Shown one piece after another: positions 1-14,200 of a DNA stretch of 64,000 bases. The notes under the pieces are model-generated. The model was not told the origin of the DNA. It made no database searches and saw nothing but the letters and a program-made list of their open reading frames with translations. Each line of letters opens with the position of its first letter. Position 1 is the first letter of the stretch. The stretch spans positions 7,821,201-7,885,200 of the forward strand of contig OX387607.1 of the NCBI GenBank assembly GCA_947568835.1. The letters are read 5' to 3'. The translations under genes and the position numbers were made by a program. This DNA is from Protonemura montana. Taxonomy: Eukaryota; Arthropoda; Insecta; Plecoptera; Nemouridae.

Positions 1-2873
1 GAAAAATGCAGTTCTCGGCGAGGCGTTTCCGCTGCGTCGACCGAGTGCAGGCTAGACTCGAGTGCGTTGTCGGTGCAATGTAGCAGAGGTTTGCGTTCAA
101 CGTTCTATGCTAGACGATATTCGTCTTCTGAAACGGAGTTTTATAGAACTTTGTGCCATACCTTGCCCTGCCAAATAAGTGATGAATCAGAAGTCAAAAT
201 GTACAGACATTGAATTGCGATTTTCTGGTGATTAATTCTTTTTACTTGTGTATTTTGCTCACAGATTGCATTGATTTTTTTTTTAATTTTGTCGCGGAAC
301 ACGAAAGCTTGTTTGCTGCTAGGTTTTGACTCACAGCTTCTTTAGGCTACGGGATTTTACAATTTTGTATCCAAACTGAAGACGCTATGCGTAAGAATTT
401 GCAAATTAGTTGGCTCTCATTGCACACAGCTTAGTTAGCTTAGCCGTATTACAAAAATGCAAGTTTCAAATGTATTTTACTGTAATTGAATTATTTTTAT
501 CGTAGTTTATCGTACTTATTTCAGTACTAGACGCATGATCCCCACCTCAAAAGGTGATTACAGAATGATACCTACCTCAATCACAGCCGTTGGCTTTTCG
601 GGTTAGTCTGATTTAGTAACATTTGACCACGTGGCTATGCATGTTGCGTTTAAAATTGAATTTGGAATCTTTAATAAGGCAATTAGAGATCGATTTTAAA
701 AATACGGGCTAACCTGAATGTTGTGGGACACGAAATTGCTGTACACCCACTGGTCTTACAGCTGACTGAACATTTTAGAGAGCATGTGTTTATGAGGAAC
801 CTGTTGATTGTATGCAAATTAAGAGCAGTTGCAACAGCTTGCCAATTAAAGGAGATGACTTAAGGTGTTGATAGGCTTATTAGCGAGATGATCAGTAGAG
901 AGGAGCTATCATAGACAATAAGCTTGATGAACGAAGTTCCCACCAAAACTGCATGCATATAAGGAAAACCGTGATCATCTTCATCAACGCATAGAAATCT
1001 GATTCCATTTATAAGTTTCATCGACAAGGTTATGAATGAATGAGATAATAAACTTTAGGCCTCGAGCAAACGGCATGCTCTAGAATAAATTAGAGTGAGA
1101 CTCGATTTATTAGAAGTAATTCATATTATGATTGTATTCATTTCTCAAATTGCGTTTGTCTTGAAACATTTTTACGACATAGCATGCGCTACCACATATC
1201 AGTCGCCGTGTGATTGTAATGTTAGATCGTATGGCTGTTTCGTTGAAAGGTTAGAGTTGCAATGAGTTGCGAATCCGTGTCTGGCTTTCAGAAGGTGTAC
1301 CACACGTTAACGATGAATTGATTAATTTGTCGAGAGATGAGGTGTTCCGCTTCGCAAAGGTTTTCTTTTATAGAGTATTCATGCAAAAATCCAGGAAATA
1401 ATTAAGCTCATTTAACATTTTTAAGACAGCCTATTGTGCCTTACGCAGTAATTTTAAATGATTCAAATTTTTGCGGGAGTGTTTTTAATTAAGGTATTCC
1501 ACTACCAACATAAGAATTAAAATTGTGTAAAGATACCGAGGTGCTAAACTTTTTTACACCAGTTGTGACCTTCGTCAATGTGGACAGAGATTTCGCGATA
1601 TGGATTAAAAGAATATTTGTGGTTGGGTGGAGTTTAAAAAGAATAAGATTATGCCAGCGAAAAAACTAAAAAAAAGGGAAACTATTTAAAACATAGGAAA
1701 TTGCAATGATCAGGAAAGAAATTGACAAGGAAAATTGATGAGGAACTTAATTAATATTTAGTAAAGGTAGCATTATACCACTCAATTGAAATGTCTCTGA
1801 ACCTCAGAAAAGTACATGTAAACCACAAAAAGGCGTTGTTCATAGCCGTGTAGTCCTAAAGACCTTTGATTGTATGATAATTAAAATATGTAAGCATGGT
1901 ACCAACAACACGAGAAGCATTCAGCCGAGACAACAATCACAAACGACCCACCGTTCCTTCCCACTTTTTTTTGTAATTGTAATCAGCATTTGGAATCACT
2001 AAGTGGGATATCCAATACCAAATCATGTCGATCAACTTCTGCAAAATAACTAACGGTAACTCGCCAACTTGTTACATCCTAAATATTACAAATTTCAAAT
2101 GAAATCAATAATTTAGATCGTTTTCTTTTTAATTATAAAACTCATTGATTAATTTTTTTCTTACATCTCTCTCGTATACGTGAATCCATTACAACTTTTT
2201 ATATACGTTCATTCGTAACATACAGATATGTCATAATATGTATGCGTAAAAAAAATCGGGTGTGAGCATTCGGCAGTCTTATCAAGATCTTGAGGATGCC
2301 GCAACATATCGGGCGCGGTCCTGACCAGAGGATCCAGTTTTGATTGTTGTTGCGTCAAAACCGGAGCAGTCCCCTACCACAGGGAAGCCATCGACTTCTT
2401 CTAGGCATAGATGTCACTCCATATTCATACCACTATCACCACACCGCTAATGTGAAAGGTGGTCTTCTGAGCCAAAATTCGTGAGGTCAGGCTCAAATTC
2501 ATGCCAGATACTTCCCTGAATATGTAATAACTAGAATTATAATTAAAATATTCGGTTGGTGTGATTAAAATTATTATTTTCATCGTGCTTGTTTTTTTCT
2601 TTATCCGTTATCGTAATTAATCTGAAATATATAATTACAATTTGGGGGGAGATCACGAGCGCTTCACTCTATCTGATAGCGATAGGAGCTCTACGCTTAC
2701 ACCACTGAACTGGAACAACGATGTGACATTTGCAGACGGCGAGAAACAGGTAACTATCCATGATGTGTTAATGGACAGGTAAGAAAATTATACGATCAGA
2801 TCGTAATGTTGCTCAGTCGAAAGAAGTCAGAACTCAAAGAAGCGTATACCCAAGCAGACACCGAAAAAATATT
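1..2873. other. Intergenic or intronic AT-rich DNA, no gene seen
   Basis: No open frame with protein-like composition is visible on either strand. The first 170 bases are more GC-rich than what follows and could be the edge of a promoter or untranslated exon outside the window, but no start codon, donor site or protein motif supports that. The rest is AT-rich with short homopolymer runs. A slightly GC-richer patch at about 2,280-2,420 matches nothing I recognise. Confidence 0.6.
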
Positions 2874-3262
2874 TGTTGATTTATTTGTGGTGTTCAGCAA
2901 CGTGCTGTTCTGACTGTGGGTCTTGTGGCACTGGCGTTGACGAATGAGCGGATGGTAATGATGATGAGGTGATGAAGATTACCTAGCCTAGAATGAGGGA
3001 GGGGAAATCTGGTGCCGGCACGTAGCCTACTCCTGACGAAGAGTACAAAGCGGACCATAAGCGTAACGTCCTTTCCGAAGTTCCCTACACAAATCCTTGT
3101 TGCCGAGAGGTTGCAAAGCAAGATGAGTTAAGTCTTGTACACTAACGTATAGCTGTCGTCAAGAGTATGATGGTCACCCATTCAATATCTGTCCCAAGGC
3201 AGTGTTGCTTAATTTCAATGATATCCAGAGAACCGGTGTTTTCGATATGCCAAACCGTTCGG
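2874..3262 (-). repeat. 5S rRNA-derived SINE, copy 1
   Basis: Read on the minus strand, the element starts near 3,262 with a 5S-like head. It includes the minus-strand complement of gatggtcacccattcaatat at 3,169-3,188, and the block corresponding to the 5S region around GAAGTTAAGCA near 3,210. It continues through a shared body (the complement of aacgtcctttccgaag at 3,064-3,079) to an AT-rich tail near 2,874. It is diverged from the other copies, with several substitutions in the 5S-like head, so it is probably old. Confidence 0.85.
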
Positions 3263-3691
3263 TGTAGAACTTTTGGCATCTTTCTTGAAGAGAACCACCC
3301 GGGCATGCGTGTGATGGTCATTGCTTAACTTCGACTACAATTCCTTCTGTCACAGCAAGACAATGTGTTCCTGAAACGCCAATCTTACGCAAATTCCTCT
3401 GAATTCTCCCACTGGGCTCCCTAAACTCTCCAACGAGTATATTGCCATGTAGACAAAGATGTAACTTGTAAGGAGGCTTTTTGGACGACACCTGTGCTAT
3501 TCTGTTCCGGGAGTTTGATTTGCATGGTTGAAAGCTCGAAGATTGCACCGAATTTGAATGGATGTCTGTGTACAAACCTGAAAGGTCACGTTTTTAGGAA
3601 ACAGTCGAAGATAGAACAAATTTAGGAAGAGTCGCTGAAGAGCACGCCAAAGACATTCACAGATCAGCGATTTTCAAACAAGTGTGCCACA

Positions 3692-3819
3692 CATTTATGA
3701 TGGTTTTAAGACTCATGTCTACCTGATTTAGCCTTAGCACTAGTTTTAAGAAAAACTTTTTGAAATGTGTTTCGAATGCCAAGTAAAGAAAAATTTAATT
3801 TCCCGACGTTTCGTTCCAT
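3692..3819 (+). repeat. Dispersed repeat D, copy 1
   Basis: This block contains gatttagccttagcactag and then ttcccgacgtttcg. The same order of words recurs at 48,310-48,418 on this strand and, in part, at 11,167-11,229 on the other strand. No tRNA or 5S head and no coding capacity is visible, so the class is unknown. It may be a short non-autonomous element or the end of a longer one. Confidence 0.7.
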
Positions 3820-4269
3820 ACATTTATTTTTAGTTAAAGCGCAAGGAAATTGTAGGAATTCAACACAACAGAGCAGAACCTAATGGGATAGAATAGAAGG
3901 AATATAATAGAAAATAAACAAGAAATAATAGAATGTGCCTACGATTAGGTTTTGTATGCCGTGCTTTAACTTTTTGTGGCTCAAATGTTGTAAATGTCTT
4001 CTGGAAATGGTAAACTTATTCACTTACTTGAATGTTGCTAAACTTTGAAGATATATCATCATGTACTCCTGGACCTGAATTCTATCCTTTCTTTCCAGTG
4101 GGGAGAGATACGATGAGGCACGAGTTTGCCCAAATTGTTTACCACTAAATTCAAAATTAGTATTTTTTTCCTCGTTATGTAATCTCATTGGTAAAAAGTC
4201 ACAGAGCACGAGTCTGAAGACACACTAAACCTTCTCGCAACATCTCATCTCACTGGTGCCCCAACTCCC
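3820..4269. other. AT-rich spacer, no gene seen
   Basis: The stretch includes a loose ATAGAA-type tandem at about 3,885-3,935. No open frame with protein-like composition and no known repeat are visible. Confidence 0.5.
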
Positions 4270-4424
4270 ATGTCCAGAAGCCACCCTAAGAAGCAACGAG
4301 CTTGCCTCCAGGATCTTCAGAAGTCAGAGCTCACCTTCAAGCATCTTCAAAATTCAAAGCTTGACTTTGGGTATCTTCAGAAACAGAGCTCGCCTATGGG
4401 CATCTTCGCCCCAGGCAAGGTGGA
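4270..4424 (+). repeat. Minisatellite with a ~30-bp period, about four to five units
   Basis: Successive units begin with variants of catcttcagaa and carry a middle agagctc or aaagctt about 13 bases later, with a period near 30 bases. Because the period is a multiple of three, two forward frames stay open and encode imperfect ten-residue repeats (for example LQKSELTFK followed by LQNSKLDFG). Units differ from each other at many positions, so the array is old. Whether the open frame is translated cannot be decided here. There is no convincing start context or downstream exon. Confidence 0.7.
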
Positions 4425-7400
4425 GGCACGTAACGCAAGACAGCGAATGTCTTGAGACGTTGCGAGCGTGAAAGTGGCGGACGATTGGCCTAGGTAGAGA
4501 TTTGCGTCGACATTCAGGCCAGTCGGTGTTTCGCTTCCTAACAGACAGCATCGACGTCGACTACGTCCGGCGTTTGCACAAGAAGACTCGAGCGTCGCGA
4601 AAGGTAGGCGTCGCGGCGGTACTTGGTGTCAGTGGGGATGGTAATATGGTTTGTGCGTGCGATAACCTGTGACTTTTTTTTTTCGGTGCTACTGTAGAAA
4701 TATTGTTGGTTACAGGGTGAGCTTTTTTTTTTTTTTTTTTACTGGTGCCGAATATTTCGGCGGGCTTATCTCGGAACTGTTATTATAGCGAACACAAGTT
4801 TAAGATTTCTCGTTTAATTTGAACCTAATTCGTAAGCTTTCTCCAATAAAACACTGAAAAACCCTTCGATCCTTTAAACCAAAAATTTGGCATCTCCCTT
4901 AAACTAAGATTCCCTGAAAACTAAAAAGGCGCATGTCCAAAAAAATATACAAATTCACCTTTTTCAATCATAACAGCCTTTGGGGTGCAGAATAGGGAAG
5001 CAAAACACTGAAAATACACACAATTTCATTTCAGCATTAACACAAAATTTAAATCTCAAAATTTCAAAATTTAGCGCTTACAAATCAAAGAATTGCACAC
5101 CAAGACATTTTTACAAATTTAATGGCAATAATCCACTTACACTAATTACATTACAAGACGTATCACGAATGTGGTGTATATAACTTTATCGCAAGATTAA
5201 CAGTTGCAACCGGAACAAGACGACCATGTTTACCAGAAGGTGCAATCGAGGCGCACCAAAGCGTATCTAACGCGACATCGACGTCCATCCAACCTAGAAT
5301 TAACACTGTGACAACTACGGTGCACACTTCCAAAAGATTGCCAATGGGTTCTATCAGACCTCATTGCGGCATAGGAAGCCGTGAATGCAAGATGATGATG
5401 TAAATTCGTTTTGTTACAACATAGATGCAAAGTATATGGAGATGCTAGATTGCTGTAATTTACCAGTGAAGAAGTGTTCTAGTTTGATTTATTTGAGCGG
5501 TTGTCCCGACATTTTTGATAACGTCATTACTGTTAAGTACATATGTGTGTTTTCTTGACGTGGCATGCGTGAATAACGGTTGTACTTTCTCTCTTTTCAT
5601 TTTCGGCGACAGTTTCCCTGTGGTTAATTAGGCAGTACGGGTTTAAAAGGTCAATATTTTCTTTTCAAATTTATTGTTTTGAGCTCTATGGAAGTTCTGA
5701 TATAAAAAGAAGGGAGATTTTGAGGTAAATGGAAATTTTTTTGATCTGAGAGGAGAAAACAAAAGAATTAGCTTCAAATTTGAGTGAGGAACTCAGAACT
5801 TACCCTATTAGATTGCAGATTAAACAAAAGAAGGTAGTTAAATTTAGCACTGCCATTTAGATCAATTAGCTCGCTCGAATCCGGTTTTGAAAAATCAAAC
5901 TTGAATTTAAATCGAAAGTTCAACAGTGTCTTCGATTGCACAAAGTTGTGGCCCAATTAAATAAAAATGCAGTCATCCAATTTCGAAAAGGCAATGGCAA
6001 ATTATTAACCTTGGCGTTGGCGACATTGATTTCAGATTTAGTATTGCAAAATTAATTCGCTGTTGAACTGGATTCATTTAATTTTAACCATGCTGTTTCC
6101 AAACACTGAAAAAAAAAAGCGATGGATTAAAAATTGGTCCACCCACACACCCCAGGGGATGTAGATATTCTAAGAAACTTGATCGAGAGAGAAATGAAAT
6201 AGCCTTCGTTGGTCAGAACTCGATCCTATAAATTTGGTATCATAATAAGCCTTTACATGAGCACATATTCGTCATCATAACTCGGGGAAATTCTCGTGTT
6301 TGAAACGTTTGAAACGTTGTTTATTATCGTGTTCACACGGTTGTTGCTTAGGGCTTGGGCTGTCGAAAAATATTATGCACGAGATTTAGAGAAATATATT
6401 TTACATAACGTAGAGCTGCAGTCGAAGATTGTTTCTTGGTTCAAGGTTTTTAACAAAATTACTCTCGTTGAATTCAAACCTTGACATGGGTCGAATACCG
6501 AGACTTTAATTACAAAGCCAATTGTTGGAGATTTTAAGGTTGATTACAGTAAAAAGAAATGCGTAACAATTCTAAAAATTTCTGTCGAGTATTGCACCGT
6601 TCTTGTATCTCGAAGGTCACAGTTTGCAAAAAAAAAAACAGTCGTGCCGTGCAAACAGTAAATGGGGAACGATAGTTCTAGGATAGTTTTTGAGTCAAAT
6701 TTAGAGAACCTTATTAAGTTTTTTTCACCAATATAAGCACAGAAAGCCACTTGGATTCCTTTGCCCCAAAAGCTGTCATCGCTATTTTACTAAACTCGTC
6801 TATTCTCGCAAAAATGTCCATTCTAAAATTTAAGAAAATTACAAAAAAAATTTGCCTATTTCTTCATGTTTTTGCGACTTACAGCATTTTTATGTGTTTT
6901 ATTTTATTCCAAAGCGAACCACTCTCTTTTCTCGTCTTTTCTTTGTGTTCCTCAGACTTACAAAATGCCTCCAACAGACAGCTCTTACGAATTACACAAC
7001 AATTGCTTTTCTCAATCCGACGGCTTTTCGGTAATTGGTCGTTCAGAAATCGCAACGTAATTTACTTGTCTGCCATTTTTTAAAAGAAGATGAGTTTTAA
7101 GACTGACATGTCTATTCTTTCCGCGAACTGTTAACAGTTGGACATGTATGTAACTTTCTTAAAAACTGCATTGCAGGCACTAGAAGGGCAACACAATATC
7201 GTCGAAAATTATATTTTCTAAATAAGTGATCGATTGGATGAGAATAAATTAGTCGGAATTAAGATGGCAAAATTGGGATTGTAATATTGGGAGGAATGGG
7301 TACAATTAAGGAGAGAGGACTATTTTTTTTTTGTGATCGGAAGGCGCAAGAAATTCAATTTTATTTACCTGTTAATTATATTGTGGTTAAAATAGAATAT

Positions 7401-8082
7401 TAATGCGAACCATGAATAATCAGTGGCATTTTAAAATTATTAACGGTTTTGACAGGGGCACAAAACGTCGATTAATAATTGGGCGATAACCAAAAATAAT
7501 GATGAACCTAACCTAACTTTCATTACTCAAGACTCCATTCACACACACACTTGCAATTTAAATTTTCATAATCAGTAACGACCATCAAAGATCAACAATT
7601 GACGAAACACAAAACCAAAAGAACTCGCCCGCGATTACATCGCGTTCAAACAGGCCGAGACCAATCAATTATCGAGACACGTGGCCCCACTTTGGGCCAC
7701 TGTGGCAGTGAACGATGGTAAAACCTGTCTATCGGATCTGGATCATTCGGCATGTGCCATAAGTATTGTGGTCACTCCCTAGACAACATTTTGGCACATT
7801 CGACCATGGTCCAAATCCTCCAAATGTCACTACACAAGTCTGCAAACATGGATAGTCGACCCCCGCCAAACTGCTAGTGGTCACGTGCCCTAAACTTCAT
7901 GCATCCACAACTGTTTAAAACGAGTAATACCAGCAACTGTCCACTTTTGAAAGTTTAAATCCAGAGCAAGTGCAATTTTTCATGGAGGGATTGGGTCAGA
8001 ACATGACACTCACTTTGCAAAGAGGCAAACAATAATAATATTGCAGAGTTTTTGTTTTTTTTCTGACCTTTCCACTAGGGAG
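4425..8082. other. Spacer, possible untranslated exon edge near 4,440-4,600
   Basis: Positions 4,440-4,640 are markedly GC- and CpG-rich, and a sequence resembling a splice donor (aaag followed by gtaggc) sits near 4,599. This could be the end of an untranslated first exon of a plus-strand gene, but there is no partner exon to confirm it. From 4,700 to 8,080 the DNA is AT-rich with a run of about 17 T at 4,723-4,740. The open frames there (for example 6,751-7,083) have low-complexity composition and look like chance. Confidence 0.4.
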
Positions 8083-8125
8083 CTGAAACCAAAGGCTGAA
8101 AACCAGCAAGCGAATGATGGGATTA
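8083..8125 (-). repeat. tRNA-headed SINE A, 3' tail fragment
   Basis: The words ctagggagctgaaacc and accagcaagcgaatgatgg match the tail of the SINE A copies at 24,241-24,366 and 24,651-24,944. Only the tail is present here; the tRNA-like head is missing. Confidence 0.6.
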
Positions 8126-11100
8126 TATTACTGCATTTTTCGCTATTTTCTTACTATTCAAATGTTCAGGACAAGAACCAATAGTAAAACAATGTCCGAC
8201 CACGGCCTTCTTGCCAATTAGCTCTGATGAGTGAATGTTGCCATAGAAGGCTGTGTGGCGGGTATTTTTTGATTCGTGATTCTTAGGAAAATTTCACAGA
8301 ATATTTTTATTCAATAAATTGCTTACACGAGGCAATAATAACTTCTGAGTCATTTGTAAAAACTAAATTGAAACAAGCATGTCCCATGTACATCGGAAAA
8401 AACGTTTGAACTAGATTAATATTCAATGTTGATTTACCAGGCCATGATCATATTTTGACGTTAAGGTGGATTCAAAAATGTGTTGCTATGGGCAATCTAT
8501 TTTGACTTTTATTCAAGCTACTTCCGGCAAACACGATGTTTTTTATTGATAAATACTGCAAAAACAGACAACTCGTGAACGTTAAGGTTAAATATATGTT
8601 TAGTCTTCAATTGCTTCAATTTACAGTGAGATATTGCGTCAATTGTAAAAAAAAAAAACACATACATACGCACACGTTTTATAAATGAACCATCACAATC
8701 TTTAAAAAAAAAACACATATTTAGCTATTTAAATTTAAATTACCACAATCATTCTGTCGAGTAAAGCGTCAAATAAAACGCAACTATATAAGTAACGATC
8801 TCTCCACATTTCTGCACGCAATCCACAAAAGTATATACATTAACTTGATTCGATTCGATACACTTAAATTTACCAAGCATACAGGTGACAAATGATCGTG
8901 TCTTACCGCGTAGATCGAAAACGTAGCAAAACTTAGATGTGTTGCCCTCAAATTACTCAAGCTACATGGAGATTTATGAGCAAAGAATTGCTGCAGGCAT
9001 TTTTTTCACCAATGTTGCTCATTACAATACCTAACGTTACAATACAGCACGTGCTCTTGTTGTAGAGTGCACGGTGTTATTATGTAGATATAGTGCGGGC
9101 GGGCTAAATCAAGATTTGAAACATTTTTACTGAAGCTACCCTAGGCTTTGGTACAAGGTTTAATTGATTGACTTTATTTTTGTTGTGTATATTACAGTGA
9201 ATCGATTTGCATATTTAAGTTAGACAGTAAATAATGTAAGCCACCCGCGTTGTTATGTTTTTTTTTTGTTGATAAACTGTTCGGTTACGTGCGATAGCGC
9301 AATGTAATACAGATTCAAATTTTGTTATTATGTGTTGTTTTGTTTCTGCCTGTGTGTGGCTCTTTATACAGAGTAAATCGTGCATGAAACGTGCATTTGA
9401 ATTTGACGTTTTGATGGCCTGTCCGATCTGCCAGGTTTCTTTCAAAACAATTCGACCGTGATCCAGTTGCAAGATTTAGACAATCGAGAAGGAGCAATGA
9501 TTGTGATAATTTTCAATTTTAAGACCCATTGATCAGCGGTTAGTATAGGCAATTATTAGAATTCAAGAAACCGTTGATCTTGGCTAAGGTAGACGGCGGT
9601 GATGCATGGAAAATATCACAAGTGTCATTGTCAAATGATAAAACAAAATGCGAACGCACGAACGCATTGAATGTGGAAGTGAAAATTGAACTGCGTTGAT
9701 CAAGATTTCTCGCTCTCATTACTTCTTAAACGAGATTGCTAATTACGAAATTTGTTTAACGCTTTGCGGAAGAATGAAATTGAAAACATGAATTTGTCAA
9801 CTCAACTGTGCATGCTAAATTAATCACTCATTTCACGAATGGCTGCTTCGGCTAGAAACAATAAGATGTGCGAAATGTGAATCTTAATAACATGGTGGCA
9901 AGCGATTGGCCAATTAATTCTCCATGTCCAATTTCTCTCATAACCAGAGTGACAAAGAAGATCGAGTCGTTTTAGCAAAACATTTGAACACTTTCAAATT
10001 CGTAGCGGTACGCTTGTGGTTGGTTTAGAAAACGCGCGAAAAATCAAATTAAAAATACAAGCAAAAAAAACCACACGCAAATTATCTCGCAGATTTTAGA
10101 ATCAATATGCTCATTTTTGGATGAGCATAGCCCGTGAAGCAAATCAATTTTAAACTCCGAAAAACAAACTCAAAGTGGGTTTTTTGTGTGGATGTTAGTT
10201 CGAATAATTTATTGATTTAAATTACTTTCTAACTGGATCTCTTTTGATGATTTGTTCAGGAAACATTCAAAGTCTTTAAATATTGATATGAAACGTTTTT
10301 GGAAACTTAAAAAAAATACCAAGCCTAAAAATTAAGGATCATCAAGTTTATGTTTTCCATATGATTGTCACACTCTTGAAAAAAAATGAGATTATCTCTC
10401 GAAGCGCTCATCCTTCAACGTGATTCTTTCATAGCGAATTGCCATTACCATGAACCGTTTAGTCCATAGCCTTTACGTCCTAGCCCGTCCCAAAAAAAAC
10501 GTAATGCCTTCATTAATAGAAACCAATAAAACTTCTTAACACCATCCCACAATTAATCTAATTTCACTGTAGTTCTGCCGGTCGGTTTTAAATAAAAATA
10601 CGTTGTGAATCAGAGAACTCGTTTTGCTAATCAATCGAGAAAGTATCGATGCCCTGCATTATACCAACTCAATGGTTAGGTACTACCGGCGGTCTATTCC
10701 GTTTATCGGGCAGGTAATTGAACGGTATATTACCCATGAATAAATTAGAAGACTGCCATAATAACAGAGTAGCGATCTAAACTGCATGCCAGCTCTTCAT
10801 TGTTTAAAATGTTTTGCCGAGATCCGATACCTTTGATAGTTTCAGTTGCTCTGTGTAATTTGTAGAAACACAGCCCACGTTGAATTCTGCGATAAAAGTA
10901 TTAAATACTACTTCACTTTCAATAGAGGTTTGTGCCTTGCATATGAATTTCGTAATTTATTAGTACCTAGTGCACTATTTAAATAGCGTACTAGTTACAG
11001 TGAGGAAAGATTAAAAAAATACATAGGAAATAGTCAAGATTTCATAATTTTTCCATTTTAACTTTCAGTTTTAATCTTGAGATACATTTTTATATCTCTA

Positions 11101-11166
11101 AAAGGAAACTTGGGTAAAGAAGGAGTATTAGTCTTTTTGAAATCAGCTTTAAATTGGTTAGGCTCA
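8126..11166. other. AT-rich spacer, no gene seen
   Basis: No coding region, structured RNA or recognised repeat is supported. The frames that remain open are short and lysine-, asparagine- or phenylalanine-rich, as expected from AT-rich noncoding DNA. Confidence 0.55.
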
Positions 11167-11229
11167 AATAGTTCTTGTCAAAACTAGTGCTAAGGTTAGA
11201 TAAAGTAGACATGAGTCTAAAACCGATGG
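11167..11229 (-). repeat. Dispersed repeat D, partial copy 2
   Basis: The reverse complement reads through gactcatgtctac, ctaacc and ttagcactagttttga in the order seen at 3,692 and 48,310. The right-hand half with the gacgtttcg word is missing, so this is a truncated copy. Confidence 0.6.
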
Positions 11230-14200
11230 TTCTTGGGTATTTAGCGAATTAGCGAATTGTGAGACATCCCTACCTTGAATACTTAGCTTTGACCTCGGTG
11301 TTCACATTCTTGTGCAATGTTTACAAATTTCCACTCGATTGATTTTCAATTAGGGAAATGAAACATCGTCTGCGTACACATGAACATATACAAGTAATTG
11401 TTAAGTGTAACTATGCATACACAGTAAAATAAGGCATGCTACGCTTCGCTGCACCGCTGCACAACCTTGCCCAAGGTTTCTGCAATGATATCGCTGCCCG
11501 TTGAAAAGATAAGTTATCGAACATCGACATAGGATCGTTGACATTTGAATTGAACTCAAATAACCTAGTTCAATAAGGAGATCAACCCTACCTTATCATG
11601 CTAGTCTCTGTCGTTTCAAAGCAAACAGGCTAAAATACGTTTAACTCTTAAACAAATGAAAAACGTTCGTCAACAAAAAAAAAAGAGAATAATTCAAATT
11701 CAAAAAAGTTCCATAAAAATAAGCCTCTTGGACCTCCTGTTTTAAAACCAAGGTCAATGCCACCAGAAAACCCGTCAGAGTCACTGCAATTATTGCAATC
11801 TCCCCTCGGCATCTGCAGCCATTGCACACAATCTCGCTGCATGCACATAATGCAACAGGTGCGTCAGACTGGGTACACTGCAACTGTTCAAAGTGCAACA
11901 ATGCACTCTTTGTGCATGTAGTTTGCCACACCTCGATGCATTTACACATGCACACATATATGCGACGACGGAACTGGGGCAAACTCGATGCTCGGATCGG
12001 TTTAATTGTGATTTCGAATGCGTTGTGTTGTGATAATTTTACATGGATTGAATGTGCATGTGGCTGTACGAATATCGTGGTATGATCTATTTCGGTTCGA
12101 TGTAATACGTGTGTGAGTGTGGAGGAAATTGCAGAGATTTATTGTCACGTATGATAAAAATGTGCACTTGTTATTATTGGAATTTTAATTAATTGTAGAC
12201 GTTTGGTTTAATATTTAGAAAGTGCCGAGTCATAAAAACGTTGATTATGAATATTATGATTCGCATATGCTGTAGTAATCTAGTTGCTTTACCTCTGTGT
12301 ATGATTCAGCGGTTATTCGTTTTGAGTTACTTTAAAAAAAAAGTGCATTGTATGCTCGAAGAAAGTTACAAAAGAAATTGATGCATATTTCAGTGACTCA
12401 AAGTGGACAAAACAAAGACGACAAGATTTCGATTAAATCTCAACCATAAACGGGTAATGCTGAAAAAAATCAACTGTCATTCTACTTAACGCACCATTGA
12501 TTATTAAACCTTTGATTGAAGAACAAATTATTTCAATGATAATTGATTCCAAACAATGAACGAGGCAGGAAAGTGTAGATTCGTTTTTCTGCGGCTATAA
12601 CACCTAACAAGAAGTTCAAACGCTACTTGAACAGAAACACAGGACTTAGCACGCTAGTAAATCGGTATATTTTGTATACCCCGGGAAAAATTGATAAGCC
12701 CTGAACACTTCACTCTAAATCACAGGACTGAAAAATTAGCCCTCTCGTTAAACAACCCCCCCCCCCCTTTTTTTTCTTGACGGCAAATAATTTCCCCACT
12801 TCGTCGATTCACAACTGACTCGGAGATTTTTAAATTTGAACACAATAATTGTGTTCGTTTGCATTGAACTTTTATAATCCTTTGCTCAATCCTGCTCTTT
12901 CAGTGAACGTTTGTTTTTCAGAGCAAAAACATGGCCGCCATGTTGAGTTCGTTTGTGTCGGATCGGTTCATTTTGGAGCAGAATGGTTCACGTTTTTCCG
13001 CACCAGCCTAGGAGATAAAGAAATAATAAAACAAGTTTTAATGGACTTCACTTTAAACGAAAAGATTTGTTAATAATCATACTTTGCTCCTAAAATAATC
13101 TTATAAGGAACTCACCACTTGGTATGGGAGCGCACAGAAAACTTGAGGAAAAAAGAGGTTTACGACTGCATTTACTCCACAAGAGTTTTTATTTTGTGTC
13201 ATAGAAATACTTTGAGTTCAACGTAACTTATTTATTTGTTTTACCTCGATTGAAAGGGTCCTAAATGCCACGAAACACAAAACGGCGATGGGGAGAGAAA
13301 AAAAAAGGTTGGCCTAGAAATGAAATTTTTTTAACTTGTCAAAACAGTGCCTTCTAGAATCATTGCCGAATTAAAATAAGAATTGGCATCTTGTCTGTAT
13401 TTAAAAAAACACGCTTGCTTTGAAATCTTTCAAAATGTCTGAAAATAACAAAAATCAATGAGGCTCCAAATGTGTTATTTCGCCCAAATAAACAAAAGAT
13501 TTAAGTTATATTTATTAAACAGACCTTCTGTGTCTTCTTCAGAAACAAGGAAAAAACAGCCCCAATTTTCCTTGCAAAATCACGACATTGACTTCCATTT
13601 CAAACTGAAAGTTTCCGAATGACACTCCATGCCCGTCGAATCCCACGCCCTAGAGAACCTCGAAACTAAAGACCGCACTGGAGAACGGCTTCAACTAGCC
13701 TCTGGTTCACGGCAGCAGGATATGCAGTCGTGAACTCGAATCGAACCAAGGCCCCGCGCCGCGGAATCGGTGTCATTCGGAGTGCGACCAATCGCGCGAC
13801 CATTGACAATTTCTGGGGTGAGGCTAATCATTAGATGCAGATCGATTGATTGCTCATTGCGTCACGTCATAGCATGGGTGTAACCATATTAACGAGAAAT
13901 ATAGCAAATTAACGTTTTTCTTAGAGATTTTTTTCTGTCGATGCGGTCGCGTGTTCGATGTGTTGGTTAAAATGCATGCCAGCAGTCAGTTGACTGCAGA
14001 CGTTTGCATGTGTGCTTCTGAGTAATTTATTAGTGTAAATTACCTGCTAAAAAGTGTGTTCGCAACTTCGCACGGTTTGAATTATGGTGGCGCATTGTCA
14101 CATGATTGCGATGACAGTTGATTGAAAAAAGCTATAAATTACTTTAGAACCAGTTCGAGTGAAAAGTTCGACAAAGGAGCAAATTTTCTATTTTCAAAAA

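Noticed and set aside
7505-7520. cctaacctaac, resembling insect telomere repeat TTAGG
   Set aside because: Only two units occur, with no array; chance in AT-rich DNA.
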